Assembly: GCA_037043235.1 (NCBI GenBank)
Contig: JAWRVZ010000486.1
Location: forward strand, 1 to 64,000
Reading direction: 5' to 3'
DNA from: Rhodeus uyekii
Lineage: Eukaryota > Chordata > Actinopteri > Cypriniformes > Acheilognathidae
Length of the DNA stretch: 64,000 bases
Every line of letters begins with the position of its first letter. Positions within the stretch are counted from its first letter, which is position 1. Below the pieces are notes generated by a model, which was not told where the DNA came from, did no database searches, and worked only from the letters and a program-made list of their open reading frames with translations. The translations under genes and the position numbers were made by a program. Shown one piece after another: positions 24,072 through 64,000 of the stretch.

Positions 24072-27000
24072 CCTGTGTGACTTTTCCATGTAATTATAGT
24101 CACTAGTCTGGGTGTGCAATTCCATTTAAAAAAAAGTTTGAAAAAGGTAAAAAATTTAAAGATTTAAATTTGGAATAATTCAATTTTGGAATAATTAACT
24201 GCCATTTTATGAATATCAAGTAATCATGTAAACAACAAAAAGTAAAGCGAAGTAAAAAGAAATCACTCAAATCCCATTTCAACATGAAATTTCTCTGTAC
24301 TATATATTTTTTGTTTGTAATGTAGTTCTTGAATAAATGTCTCACAGTAAGCCTTGATATAGTTATAATATTTGTGGCTTTAAAGCAACATAATAAAAAG
24401 TTGTATAAATAAGCATAATGCCGAATTGCAGAGCTCATGCAAACAGAACCACATTGCTATGATCAGAAGCTTTCTTTGCTACTGTTTTCTCACCACAGTT
24501 ATTTTTCTTGTATGTTTATTTTGTTATTGAGAGGAAAGCGCTTGACACGTATTTATGGTGGCTTCAGGATGTTTGTTAACAGGATATCACTTACAAAGGT
24601 ATTTCAATCTGTTTTTCACTACTAAGCAAAGAATGAATAGTTCTATCATAAAATGAATCTTTGCTAACTTTGTTTCTCCACACTCCCTTTCAATTTCTTC
24701 TCCTTCTTTGTTCTTAACTTTGATGTTTACTGTGCATCATGTATAAGGGTTACAACTTCATTAAAACAATATTTAAACTCCATAACCTTAGACCAATTGC
24801 TTATTTCCCATATTCACAAGCCAACATATCAGAATCAACGATCAGAATCTCCAGAAAGACTCATGCGCTCTGATAATCCGTTACTACCCAGCACTGTTCA
24901 TGGCATAAAGATCTGTAGGCTTACCCCTCAATCTGCCATCAAAGTGTGGGTTTGTGGCCACCTTGAGTCCCGGGTGTGGCATGAGGAAGCAGGAGATGTT
25001 GGTGAAGCAGGAATGGATGTGCTTCCTTACATTCTGTAGCTCCTCATGTTGATTCTCTGAGATCTACACATAATCACACATAACTGGTGGTTCTGTTTGA
25101 ATCATTTCAGTACATACATGCTAACTTTTCCGTTCATATTTGCCTTTAATCTTTTCTCCAGGAATTTCATTCCTCCTTCCTGTCCATAGGGAAATTCGTA
25201 TGGAAAGCTCCAGTCTCGCACCAGAAAGATCATTGACTTGGGAAATAACAAACACCGGATGATTAGCGACGTTTATCTATACCGGTATCATGAAAGAACG
25301 TTTTATAATGACAGTTTCATAAGGAACATTCCGTTTCAGAATCATCAGCAATAAAATAGGCTGTCAGTGAAAGCATTCAAATACAGAAAATACCTGAAAT
25401 GGTTTGAGGAATGTTTCTTCCATGGCCAATCTCCCGTATTCAGTGAAAAGCTGCACAGAAAGCAAACATTTACTTAAAAGCATACTCAAAAGAGTATCAA
25501 ATGTATTTAATGTAATTATAATGGCACTTTAAAATGGTGAACAGCCATATCATGTTACAAAAATAAATTACAAAAAAAAAATCTGTACTCTGTGAATAAA
25601 TGTCCTTTCAAGATGACTGGCAGAATGAGTCTCTCCATACCTGCAGATGCTGAAGATCGTCTTCCTGAACATTCTGAGATATGTTATACACCTACAAAGA
25701 AAGAACATGACAATCCGGCATTAAGTTGCATTAAGAATATGGTAAACAGGAAGGTTTAAGGTCTGAGGTTTTTTTTGGGGGGGGGGGATATTTAGCGGTA
25801 TGCTGTTTGTGTACAACCTGCATAGAGCTGATCATAGTACTGAGGGCAAATACAGTAGCTGAGTCACGGAGAGTGGACTGGCTGTCGAAGGTCCCCTGTG
25901 TGTCCATTAGCAGCACTGCCACCTACAGACAAAAACACATAATGCATCCCACCCATGGACACATCGCACATACTCATTACATTTCCTCCCATGTTTACAC
26001 AGATATGTTCCATTATAATTGTACTCAAGTCATAAGGTTTGACTTGAGATTTGACCGTATACAAGCATTTATACTGCATTTATTTAAAGCATTAAATGGT
26101 TTAGCTCCACAGTTCAGTCTCTTAACACATTACAGTCCTTAACGTCTATTGCGATCCCAAAATACTGACCAGCTCATAATACCTAGAATATCAAAGTCAA
26201 CTGCTGGCGGTCGATCCTTTTCCTATTTAGCTCTTAAACTCTGGAACAGTCTTCCTATTACAGTTCGGGAAGCAGACACACTCTGTCGGTTTAAATCTAG
26301 ACTAAAAACACATCTCTTTAACCTGGCATACACATAACACACTTTTTTAACATACATTTTTAATCCAAATCATATAAAATGATTGTTAGGCTGCATAATT
26401 TAGGTCAGCCGGAACCGGGAACATTCCCATAACATCTGATGTACTCGATACATCAGAAGAAGAATGGCATCTACGCTGATATTAGTTTCTGTTTATTCCG
26501 AGGATAACCATGGTCAGCCGGATCCAGGCCATATACAGATCAGATGAAGGACCTGCACCTGGACACGAGCACAGCACTGCCCTGAAGTGTCTGCGGAGAC
26601 CGTGACTCTACTAGACCCTCCCCTGTGACGATCATGAACCCATCTCCAACCGGACCAATTTGTACTTAATATTGGACTTGAATTGTTATCAATATAATAA
26701 TCAAACTATCAATCAAATCAATCAATAATCAAAACTTAACACTTAATATTCATCAATTGTATTAATTCGCCTGCTCTTTTAAGGCTGCCGTTCATCCAAC
26801 CAAACTGCTTTGAAACAATCTGTATTGTAAAAAACGCTATATAAGTAAAGGTGACTTGACTTGACTATCCGCTACACTTCTAAAAAAATAAAAAATAAAA
26901 GCAATTAATACTTTTATTCAGCAAGGATGCATTTCATTGATCGAGAGGCAGTTTCCCGGATAGGGTATTATGACAGGTGTAGGTCTTAATCTAGAATGTT

Positions 27001-30000
27001 TAATAATTGCTTAGAAAATGGGTTTCTGAAACAGATTAATTACAGATTACCAACACCCGGACTATGGAGTCCTGAACTAAAATAAACAAGATTCATTTAA
27101 AACCAAATGTGCTAATCTGATTTAGCACAACTGAGGATGCCTATAAAACATGGAATGAACCAAGAACAGCTTAATGTTCAGTCCTGAAGTAGCTCTGGAC
27201 CAGACTCAGTCTAGGACTATTTAACACTATGCCAGAGAAAATATATTTCTGTTAATATAGTTTTAAAAGCCGTTTTAGTCTAAGACTAGGTTTAATCTCT
27301 CTCCCCAAGAGACCATCCCAAAAATGACAGTAAAGATTGTCTTACAAAAAGATTTCAATTTTTTTTTACTTTCGGTTCATGAAAGAATCCTGAACACCGT
27401 TTCACAGTTTCCACAAAATATCTGTTTTCAACATCGATAATAAGTAGAAATGTTTCTCGAGCATCAAATCATCATATTAGCATGATTTCTGAAGGATCAT
27501 GTGACACTGAAGACAGAAGTGATGATGCTGGAATAAATTCGATTTTAAAATGTATTAAAATAGAAAAGAGTCATTTTAAATTCTAATAATATTTCACATT
27601 ATTACTCATCAAACAATTGCAGCCTTTGGGAGCGTAAGAGACTTCTGAAGGCTACTGTAGGTTGGTGTTTTAGGTAGGTTAAAGAGTCTTACCTTGCTGC
27701 CATCTGGTTTGTCAACCAGGAAGACCTCACTCCAGATCTGAATGCCAGTGGTCTCCCGCTCTGACCCTCCTCTCCATGAGAATCCCGTCAGCGGCTCCTC
27801 AGGATCTCCCAGCCACTGATCACTGGCCTAAAAACATGTTGCATATTAAACAAAACTTTAAAAGGTTTTTACACTGTAAAGATGAGCTATAGATAATCTG
27901 ACCTGGCTGTACATGTAGCGCAGCATGAAGTCCATGAGGAAGGATTTGCCCTTGCGGAAGGCTCCTGCCACGGAGATGGCCACCACCTCTCTCTCTCTGA
28001 GCTCTTCAGCCAACAGGATCTTACTGAGCGCCGCCTCATCCAGCTCAAACGTGTGGTCATCCTTCACCACCAACACCTGCACTGGACGCGCTCGTCCGTC
28101 TGTCTCCTCCTCCTCTGAGCTCCAGTCATACACGTTCTTGTCCACGAAAGACCCTGAACAAAACCACATTTAAATATGTTACTCCTGCTTCTGCCATGAC
28201 AGCCGTAGCGTTAATAACATCGTAGACGTAATAGCCGCATGTATGTTAATGCTCTTAAAGCTGCTGCTTTTAAACGCTGTGCTCTCTATAGATCATAATG
28301 TTTGAGTTGCACCAATTTCAATATCAGATGACTGGAAAAAAGTGACAGTGTTTGTTAGTTGTTAGGAGCAGTTGTGTGAAGTGTTATTTTAGTATGATTT
28401 ATATACTTTTAGTTTTTGTTGATATTAATTATTTTATACATATTTCCAATTTTATTATCAATAGAGTGGAACCTGGTTATGTCGACGGCCTCGGGGGTTG
28501 CAAAAAAGCGTCGAGATAACCGAGGATCGAGAAAACCAAAAGCCAATATGGCGATTTATTTGATGAAGCGATCGGCATGCTATAAAAATGTACATACACT
28601 GTATATGTTTGCTAACAACAAAAGGCATATGAGCACCAACTAACAGCAGAGATTGTAATGGCTACTTTGTTTATGTTGGGAATATACCTTTAAGACGGTG
28701 TATGTAGTTCAGTGCGCTGTTCTGGTGTGAGTGCGCGCGGGGAGGAGAGTGTTTTTGAGTGAGGAGAGAGATGGCCGCTCTACCGCTGACTGTTATATAG
28801 CATCATCTACTGTTTCTATTTTCCTTATTTTATTTGTGATGTTTGTCGGAGTGTTTTCTTTTTCCTGGTTTGTACTTGCGCTGGTAGGAAACCCATCTAT
28901 AAAGCTTGTGTGACCAGTTTAATCACCTCGAGTTTTCTTTCATTTCCATTTAACATCTGGGCAGTCGTCAATAACTCTGACAGCCGGTGCAAGATTTACC
29001 AGATAAAAACCACCTTCCATTCTCGATACAAACCTTTAATTATATTCTCCAACATTGCAAACACAATTTCGCTCACAGCGTAAACAGTCACAACACACAC
29101 AAACACATTCGCTCATAACACGGTCATTTAGTAACGGGGATCGAGATAACTGATGTTAAGTGGCGACTTTGTCCCTCTTTTGTGCTCGAGATATCAGGGT
29201 TCGGCGATATAAAAGAATCGACATAACCGATAAGAAAATGCTAACTCAAATAGGGAGTTTGACGGTTCCACTTCACAAACGTCGACATAATAGGGTTGGT
29301 GAGTTAATCGAGATAAGTGGGTTCCACTATACTATGAGCTTTCTTCCTTTTTATTAGTTTTAGATTTTTTAGGTGTAGGTTTCATTTATTTTTATTTCCA
29401 TTTTAGTTTGCATTTATTTCATGTTTTTTTAATCTGATATTTATATTTTATTTTAGCTTTATTTCATTTAGCAAAAGTTTTAATTCAGTTATGAATAATA
29501 ACCCTAGTTGTGTGTATGTAAGACAACGGCATTAACAAATTATGTGAATTAACCATAGATAATCATCTGTATGAAATTCAAATCAGAGATGTGTGTTCAC
29601 AACACAAATACTATGAAAGAACATTTTAGAGGAAAACACTCTCTTTTCTCAATCTAACATCCTGCCGGGAGAAATTTTGGCGTCACGTTTTAGTAAGGCT
29701 TAATGCAACGGACAATCTTAATGGAGGTTTACTGGTTATCTTGACCTCTGTCATCAAGGCCAATGTGATGTGGCTCATTATTGGTTTAGAAGTCCATCTC
29801 TTTCACTGCTCAGATTTCCTGATGTACAAACAACGGTTAATGTGTTTTAAAGCATTAGATAGGTATGTGAACCAGTAAAAAACAAGTTGCTCTGGGGGAT
29901 CTGCCTCTCTAATTGATGCATCTATTAAGAATTTCTTAAATGCAATTGAACAGTAATGGATATTGACAGGGAATGAGAACATAACATGTTTTCAAGCAGG

Positions 30001-30792
30001 GCTAAAAGGATCATCAGTTCACAGCTTTGACACTTTTGTCATTGGCTGGTACCAAAAATATACCAATACCGTCTCAAAACACTGTAATATTTACATTCAG
30101 AGCCTCTCTCTCTCATTTTCTCTCTCTGGCATGTCATATTCACCTGGTCAGGCCTGTATGGAGCAGTAAGCATCACACTGCAACCGTGTATATTACATAA
30201 AGCAGCATCTCCACAAAGGCCCGTCACTGATGCACAGAGAGCTCTGCTTATGTGGGTCACTGGCAGCAATGCTCATCACTTCACACAACACTTCTCATTT
30301 TAACCACCGCAATGAAGAAAAACTATGATGCGTGATCTTATAAAAGCAACTGAAGCATCAGTCAATAACACAAGGATGAACGATCCCCAAGTAAAGCATA
30401 TTATTGAGCAGAATGTGTAAGAAACACGCAAACGACCGAGATTGTGTGTGTTCCCATTGGCATTACAGTGCTGCAAATGTCACGTTGCGTTTACATGCAG
30501 ATTGTCCAGCAGTAAAACAGCAACACAAACACACACGAGCAGATACAGGGCGGAACGGGGCTGTGGTCCCGAACAAATCAGCTGATTTGGACAGCGGGGG
30601 AACATAGATTTTTTTCCCCGTTTATGTTTATGTGTGTTCTTTAACATATAGACGGGGTATCTATGTGACAGCATCCTCCTAATGTACAGAATCACACATT
30701 AAGCCGTCTCATGGGGTATCACGTCTAGATGGTTTATTTCTATGAAAGATGGACTCACCCCAGCTGTCTCTGTCCTTTTTGTCTCGTGCCAT
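19408..30792 (-). CDS. atl1: Atlastin-1 (ER membrane-fusing dynamin-like GTPase), complete
   Basis: Thirteen minus-strand coding exons join in frame, 1665 nt or 554 residues (human 558): 30759-30792, 27903-28153, 27693-27827, 25818-25922, 25641-25691, 25394-25450, 25144-25236, 24925-25063, 23414-23541, 22859-22915, 22699-22770, 22192-22623 and 19408-19518. The start MARDKKDRDSWG aligns with the mammalian N-terminus. The P-loop GAFRKGKS is at residues 75-82, switch II DTQG at 147-150 and the RD guanine-binding motif at 218-219. A three-helix bundle region follows, then a double transmembrane hairpin at about 449-495, then a short cytosolic amphipathic tail. Atlastins tether and fuse ER tubules after GTP hydrolysis; human ATL1 mutations cause spastic paraplegia SPG3A. 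Intron 7 uses a GC donor (see findings). If the last donor is skipped, exon 12 reads through to a short alternative tail ending VQRKQI. Confidence 0.97.
19822..20005. repeat. TA/TG/AC low-complexity tract in atl1 intron 12
   Basis: Repeated TA runs with TG and AC blocks and poly-T. ORFs here are low-complexity artefacts. Confidence 0.85.
20186..21719 (-). mobile_element. Full-length Tc1-family transposon in atl1 intron 12
   Basis: About 1.53 kb between inverted repeats of roughly 200 bp. Both outer ends read CAGTGAGGAAAATAAGTATT inward, and the motif AAATAAGTATTTGAACAC recurs at the inner edge of each repeat, the IR/DR arrangement of Tc1 elements. The right flank is TA (21720-21721); the left flank is blurred by a TA microsatellite. 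The transposase gene between the repeats is on the minus strand and is inactivated. Confidence 0.93.
20409..21402 (-). pseudogene. Inactive Tc1 transposase
   Basis: It starts MAKTKELSKNTRGKIVHLHK at 21402 with a helix-turn-helix DNA-binding region, and ends at TAA 20409-20411, about the usual 330-340 codons for Tc1. All three catalytic regions are visible: VVWSDETK (first Asp), HDNDPKHT (second Asp) and an IENLW segment (Glu). The frame is broken near 21130 and again near 20800, and an in-frame TGA lies at 20697-20699 just before the second Asp. It cannot make functional enzyme. Confidence 0.9.
21765..21960 (-). repeat. Recurrent fish intron repeat, reversed copy
   Basis: Contains the reverse of 'catttctta' and 'gaaatcattt' blocks in the same order as the copies at 50880 and 55840. 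Low identity, so it is an old copy. Confidence 0.45.
23211..23345 (+). repeat. tRNA-derived SINE, copy 3, in atl1 intron 9
   Basis: The head 'gtggtgcttgcaacgccaag' and B-box-like 'atgggtcgattcccaggg' match the copies at 4960 and 7708. The tail is more diverged. Confidence 0.7.
23817..24011. mobile_element. Solo terminal-repeat fragment of a Tc1-like element
   Basis: Holds 'aagggtctgaatactta' near 23818 and 'gggggtctgaatactttccg' near 23985, characteristic of terminal repeats of a fish Tc1 family, with no transposase between. It is followed by a TA microsatellite. Confidence 0.55.
24011..24069. repeat. (TA)n microsatellite in atl1 intron 8
   Basis: About 58 bases of alternating TA. The rest of the intron, 24070-24924, shows nothing recognisable. 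Confidence 0.95.
26040..26868 (+). mobile_element. 3' end of an L2/CR1-type LINE in atl1 intron 3
   Basis: Plus-strand frames encode the C-terminal part of a LINE reverse-transcriptase polyprotein: LFKALNGLAPQF near 26080, then SYLALKLWNSLP near 26220 and FKSRLKTHLFNLA near 26305. There is a frame interruption near 26140 and the 5' part is missing. The 3' end carries 'aacgctatataagtaaaggt' and a short (TGACT)n-like tail at 26853-26868, as in fish L2-clade LINEs. Confidence 0.75.
27340..27600 (-). repeat. Recurrent fish intron repeat, reversed copy
   Basis: Contains 'gatttctgaaggatcatgtg' and 'acactgaaga', the reverse complement of the block at 50880-50920, in the same order as other copies. 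Confidence 0.6.
28464..29329. mobile_element. MITE with AGTGGAACC ends and reiterated TCGA(G/C)ATAA motifs, atl1 intron 1
   Basis: Inverted ends AGTGGAACC (28465) and GGTTCCACT (29328). Copies of TCGAGATAA or TCGACATAA recur near both ends (about 28510, 29128, 29188, 29217, 29282, 29307). No long ORF. Flanking TA-rich bases fit a Tc1/mariner-type insertion but the duplication is not clean. Confidence 0.6.
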
Positions 30793-31653
30793 GTCGCACT
30801 GGGTGTTTTGTTCGGTGTTCGGGTCGGGTCTACACAGCGATCATGAGACGAAGGCGATGCTGGAAATCAGCTGCGAGTGATGGAGGCTCATCCTCATCTG
30901 AAGCGAATTGAGTTGTCTCTTCACCGCCGCGTGGCGCTGTGCTGCGGCCTCTGCTTGGGAAGACGGGGCTTAGAAGCTCTGGCGTGTCTCTCATTGGTCA
31001 GATACGCTCGGTCTAAATGATAGTTATCGTGTTTAACTCTTTATTGTTTTATTTTTTTTTTTTATTTTTTTTTTTTTTCTCTTTATTGTTTTATTTCAGT
31101 TCAGAGTTGATGTTTTCTTTGTCATCGTTTAAGATGGCGTTACTATCCAGAGGGAATGACATGCTTTCTGCTCTGTTCTTTATTGTGTTTTCTGTACCTG
31201 TGCATTTGCAAATAACTGTAGGGTAGTTTATGAAAATCCACGTGGTCACGTGTCGTTCGCCCAGAACGTCTATTATGATTATCATTAGAAATATTTTCAA
31301 GTAGTAAGTGTGGCTCTGAGTATATCCGTCAGATGGCGCTAGGCCAAAATAAATGAAAATAACAACCATCACTCGTCTTTTATGCACTGTAACACGTAAA
31401 TTGCGTTAGTTAAGACGATTTAAAACAAGACGATTATATATGAAAATATAAGCTGTACACATCTTACACCTGTAATTACTTTATATAATTTTTTATTACT
31501 TGCAGTGTAAACTACTGTAACTTTTGTGAGTCCAGCTGCTTCCTTGTCACTACAATGGAGCCATTATTTCTCGTGCAAATAAAGCCCAGTGAATTACAGT
31601 GAAATAGATATTGTGTGATGCTTCAACGTCGTGTTTACTTTCTTTGACTGACT

Positions 31654-31706
<53 letters not shown>

Positions 31707-32622
31707 TTGTGTGAGAGAGAGAGAGAGAAAGAGAGAGTGTGTGTGTGAGAGAGAGAGAGAGTCAGTCAGTCTGTCTTGTGTTGAAGTTTGCGCTTCTCTG
31801 TTCCTGTTTGGATGTTTTTTTCGACGCAGAATGAACGTCGTCTTTTAGGAAAACCTTAATATCTTCATGAGTTCAGAGGACAATGATAAATCGCACAAAT
31901 GGTGAAGTCTGAATCAAAGTTTTTGAATTTAAGTGATTTATTTGCTGTAGTTTGACGCCGTTTATAGCATTAGCATTAGCTTCGGTTGAACTTTACTGTC
32001 ACTCAGAGCAAACCGCAGTAAAAACAACTCCAGCTAAATGCAAGAATATAACTGTAAACTCTGGATTGTGCAATTTGAACATATCTGAATGCGTATATTT
32101 GGTGTGTGTAAGATGAAGTTTACCGCTGAAGTGATTATGTGAGATTAGTTAGCAGAAGTTAGCTGAGTTAGCTTCATCCGCGCAGATTCAAACAGAAAAT
32201 CAAATATAACAATTCAACTTTAAAGAGGGTAAACTCTCTACCTTACTATGAGGGGAACTTTAAAAACAACACGCCTGTTTTGACAGTTAAGAATGGCCTA
32301 AGCGTCCAAATAACAAAAGCTTAAGATCTCAAAATATACAAATAAATATTTTAAAACGACTAAACATCTGCACAAACTACATCATTAAAAGTAGTTGCTA
32401 ATAGTTTTGTTTGTTGGGAAAGTCCTTATAAAATTTATTTTTATTTGATCCATATATTGCATCTGCATTTTCACACATAGGATTAAACATCTATGTAAGA
32501 TCCATCTCTCTCTCTCTGTCTTTCTCTGTCTATATATTAATGTAGCTGTCTGTCTGTCGGCCTGTTTAAACTCAGGTGTGCTGGTATTATTCTCATGATG
32601 TTCTGGTTTGTGTTGTTTTCAG
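30793..32622. promoter_or_regulatory. Bidirectional upstream region between atl1 and map4k5
   Basis: The start codons of atl1 (minus, 30792) and map4k5 (plus, 32697) face away from each other. The map4k5 translated exon has an acceptor at 32621-32622, so an untranslated first exon must lie upstream, probably between about 31.5 and 32.2 kb. The interval contains moderately CpG-containing sequence near 30.8-31.0 kb and a (GT)n/(GA)n tract at 31658-31762. No TATA box or other gene is evident. Confidence 0.5.
31658..31762. repeat. (GT)n/(GA)n compound microsatellite
   Basis: A GT run of about 35 bases followed by alternating GA and GT blocks, within the atl1-map4k5 upstream region. Confidence 0.9.
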
Positions 32623-32696
32623 GCTGATGTGGACTGCATGTCTGTTGTGAAACTTTATCTGGGTCACTGAAGCAGTAAATCCTCCAGTCCGACAGC

Positions 32697-62002
<29,306 letters not shown>

Positions 62003-62466
62003 GTTAGAACCAGATCAAATCATTTCTGTCTCTCTCTCTTGCCTTACATCATCACCTCTTTCCTTCTCTTTCTTTGTCTCCTGGAAACATTACTGTAATG
62101 TCTTCCCAGAAACTCTGCATGTAGCCTTTTTTCCTTCCACGCATGCAGTGGACAGAAATAGAGACATGTGGAGGGAAAAAAGCCAACAGGGAGAGTGTGG
62201 CGTCCCGGCTGGGTTTGTTTCTATAGTGAGTGAAGCCCTGGGTCAGGTTTTTTGTGGGGGGGACCTGAGCTTTGTGTGACGTATGGGGTTAAATTAGGTC
62301 TGTCAATGTAACACCCAGGCTCAGTGAGGCGGCTTTTTTCTGCTATCCCAGTTGAGCCAGTAGTTTCTTGTCAACATCTTTACTTGTTCCACAAAAGAAT
62401 GAGGAATTTGTGTGTGTGTGTGTGTGTGTATACAGCCCAAGTGGCTCTAAAATGCTGTTTGTCAGC

Positions 62467-62620
62467 AGGGTGTCCGCGGGGTTGTAAAAGGTAGTAAATG
62501 AAATCAGCCAAAATTAAGGCCATTAAAAAGTAGTAAAAAGTAGTAAACGTCTTTTGACGAGGTATTAAATTTTTGAGCCAAATTTTTTTAGATATATTTT
62601 CAATTTGTGTTAAGTGCAGG
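62467..62620. mobile_element. hAT-like terminal fragment (CAGGGTGTCCGCGGG)
   Basis: CAGGGTGTCCGCGGGG followed by repeated 'aaaagtagtaaa' units resembles the end of a common fish hAT family. Only one end is visible. Confidence 0.45.
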
Positions 62621-62639
62621 CCTTTCTTTTAAAATTCGC

Positions 62640-64000
62640 GAGGATTTATTTAGATGTTGAAACTAGGACCTGAGCGATATCACGCGAGGTTGTGTTTGTT
62701 CGCGCGCATGCGCGCGCGCGCCCAGTGCATTGCGAGCTGAGGTTAGTGAACAGCAGAGAGAACAGATTACACTGCAGCTGAGGCGTTGTGGTGTTTATGT
62801 GCGGCGGTAAAGTCACTCTATTCTTCTCCCACTTCAGCGGACACTTACTGTCATGTATTTCGGTAGAAGATTCTCCGATCTGCGACACAAACTATCAGCG
62901 AACAAGTTTAATATTTTGAATAAATAAGAGAAACTAAATGCATGCGATACTTTTTTTTGTGGTTGCTGTGCGTCACTTGACAAGCATAACGCGTCGCCAT
63001 GGAAACACACACATAAAACAGCAGTTTTGAGACGTCACAAGGAAAGCATGTCGAATAGCGGCGTGGGGCACAAAGTAAAACTTTTTGGTTTTGGCCAAAT
63101 AATGAACAAAGTAATAGGATTAGACAAACCATATTTTTATACAAACAACATGCAAGTCTCTCCTGCACATTTCACCTATCGTTTCTGTGCAGTATCGCCA
63201 AAAGCATAAAATGAGTAAAATGTTACTTCTTACCCCGTGAGCAGGGCTAGTTGTAACAGACAGAGGGTTATTTGTAACGCATGTTATGCAATGGATGTTC
63301 ATTCATGTATTTTTATTTCTTACAAAAAGTTGTCTTGATGATCATAAGCATAACTTATGAATGAAATATTATATTTTTATTTTATTTTTTTTACATTTTG
63401 TTTATGCTTTGAACATTAAAACTTTTTAATAGGTTAATACAATGCAAAATATCTGATTATTGATATAGGCTACCATCTTTTAGCCAAGAAGATGGTAATT
63501 ATTGGACTAACATACTTTCACACACTTTGTAAATCGAAAAACAACTACTACAACAAAAAATATTTACATGCTGCCAAAAGAGTTTTTCCTGTGGTTCTCC
63601 AAACTTCGCTGAACTTTCTCGAAAGATGGCCAGAAGACGTGTGCAAACAGTGTGGTGAAAAGCCCGTTAGTACATCATATTTAATCATATCTTTTGCAAC
63701 TATCTAAAAAGTCTGCGTTACCATTTACCCCGCATTACTTTGTGCCCCGCGCTCCCCTAATACTGACCCTATTTCAGCAAAATTCATTATTATTTTACTT
63801 GATTTATAGATTCAGTATTTTAGATGTATTATTGATGCATTTAAATGTATTTTTGACTGTCTTCTTACTTTTAGTCTAGTCGTCTAATCAGTTACAAAAC
63901 TTTAGTTTAAATGACTCACAAATCAGTGGCGTTTCGACTAGTCGACTAGTCCGTAGTGTTTAGATCTAGCAACTAAACACCACTCTTTCAATTCCAACGA
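62640..64000. mobile_element. Inverted relative of the hAT at 40217, running off the window
   Basis: The reverse complement of this stretch shares blocks with 40217-41555 in the same order: 'gtctcaaaact' with 'tttccatgg' and 'gcgacgcg' (about 62990-63040 versus 40348-40770), and 'gaaatacatgacagtaagtg' (62845-62865 versus 41036-41057). The palindrome GACTAGTCGACTAGT is at about 63936. No transposase ORF is visible. The last map4k5 exon must lie beyond it. Confidence 0.6.

Noticed and set aside
62158..62280. Last map4k5 exon within the window
   Set aside because: No in-frame sequence resembling the expected C-terminal CNH end was found between 62003 and 64000; the region is mostly transposon.

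Overview
The window is vertebrate nuclear DNA, almost certainly from a ray-finned fish and most likely a cyprinid. Genes are split into short exons with GT-AG introns. The introns carry repeat types typical of teleosts: tRNA-derived and 5S-rRNA-derived SINEs, Tc1-like and hAT transposons, a Ty3/gypsy LTR element and very long (GT)n and (TA)n tracts. Four genes can be reconstructed exon by exon: the 3' end of nin (ninein, + strand), complete sav1 (salvador, + strand), complete atl1 (atlastin-1, - strand) and nearly complete map4k5 (+ strand, last exon outside the window). From memory, the same order and relative orientation occur in the human 14q22 block (NIN, SAV1, ATL1, MAP4K5), which supports the naming, above all for nin, whose coiled-coil tail alone would not be diagnostic.

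Layout: 99-4377 is the nin C-terminal tail, with possible 3' UTR to about 5.98 kb. 6.4-18.2 kb is sav1 (five coding exons; two WW domains and a SARAH domain). 19.1-30.8 kb is atl1 on the minus strand (13 coding exons, 554 codons; GTPase plus membrane hairpin), tail to tail with sav1. 30.8-32.6 kb is the shared upstream region between atl1 and map4k5, which are head to head. 32.7-62.0 kb holds 32 coding exons of map4k5 (Ste20/GCK kinase domain, proline-rich linker, CNH domain).

The rest is mostly transposon-rich intron. Dated nestings are visible: a hAT-like element inside a Tc1 relic (0.4-1.6 kb), hAT pieces inside another Tc1 relic (11.5-12.7 kb), and a 1.34-kb hAT with perfect 8-bp target duplications inside a TA-flanked element (39.5-41.6 kb). 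map4k5 intron 2 holds a 4.38-kb gypsy-type LTR retrotransposon with nearly identical LTRs, a 5-bp target duplication and a tRNA-Pro type primer site. Its RNase H remnant lies downstream of its integrase remnant, as in the Gmr1 lineage.

Functionally the four genes are unrelated neighbours: centrosomal anchoring, Hippo signalling, ER membrane fusion and a MAP4K. No operon-like or novel multi-gene system is visible. The interest lies in genome structure: a GC-AG intron in atl1, the unusual pol order of the LTR element, layered insertions, and DNA elements with reiterated end motifs. Identifications come from reading the sequence and from recalled family knowledge; no searches were run.
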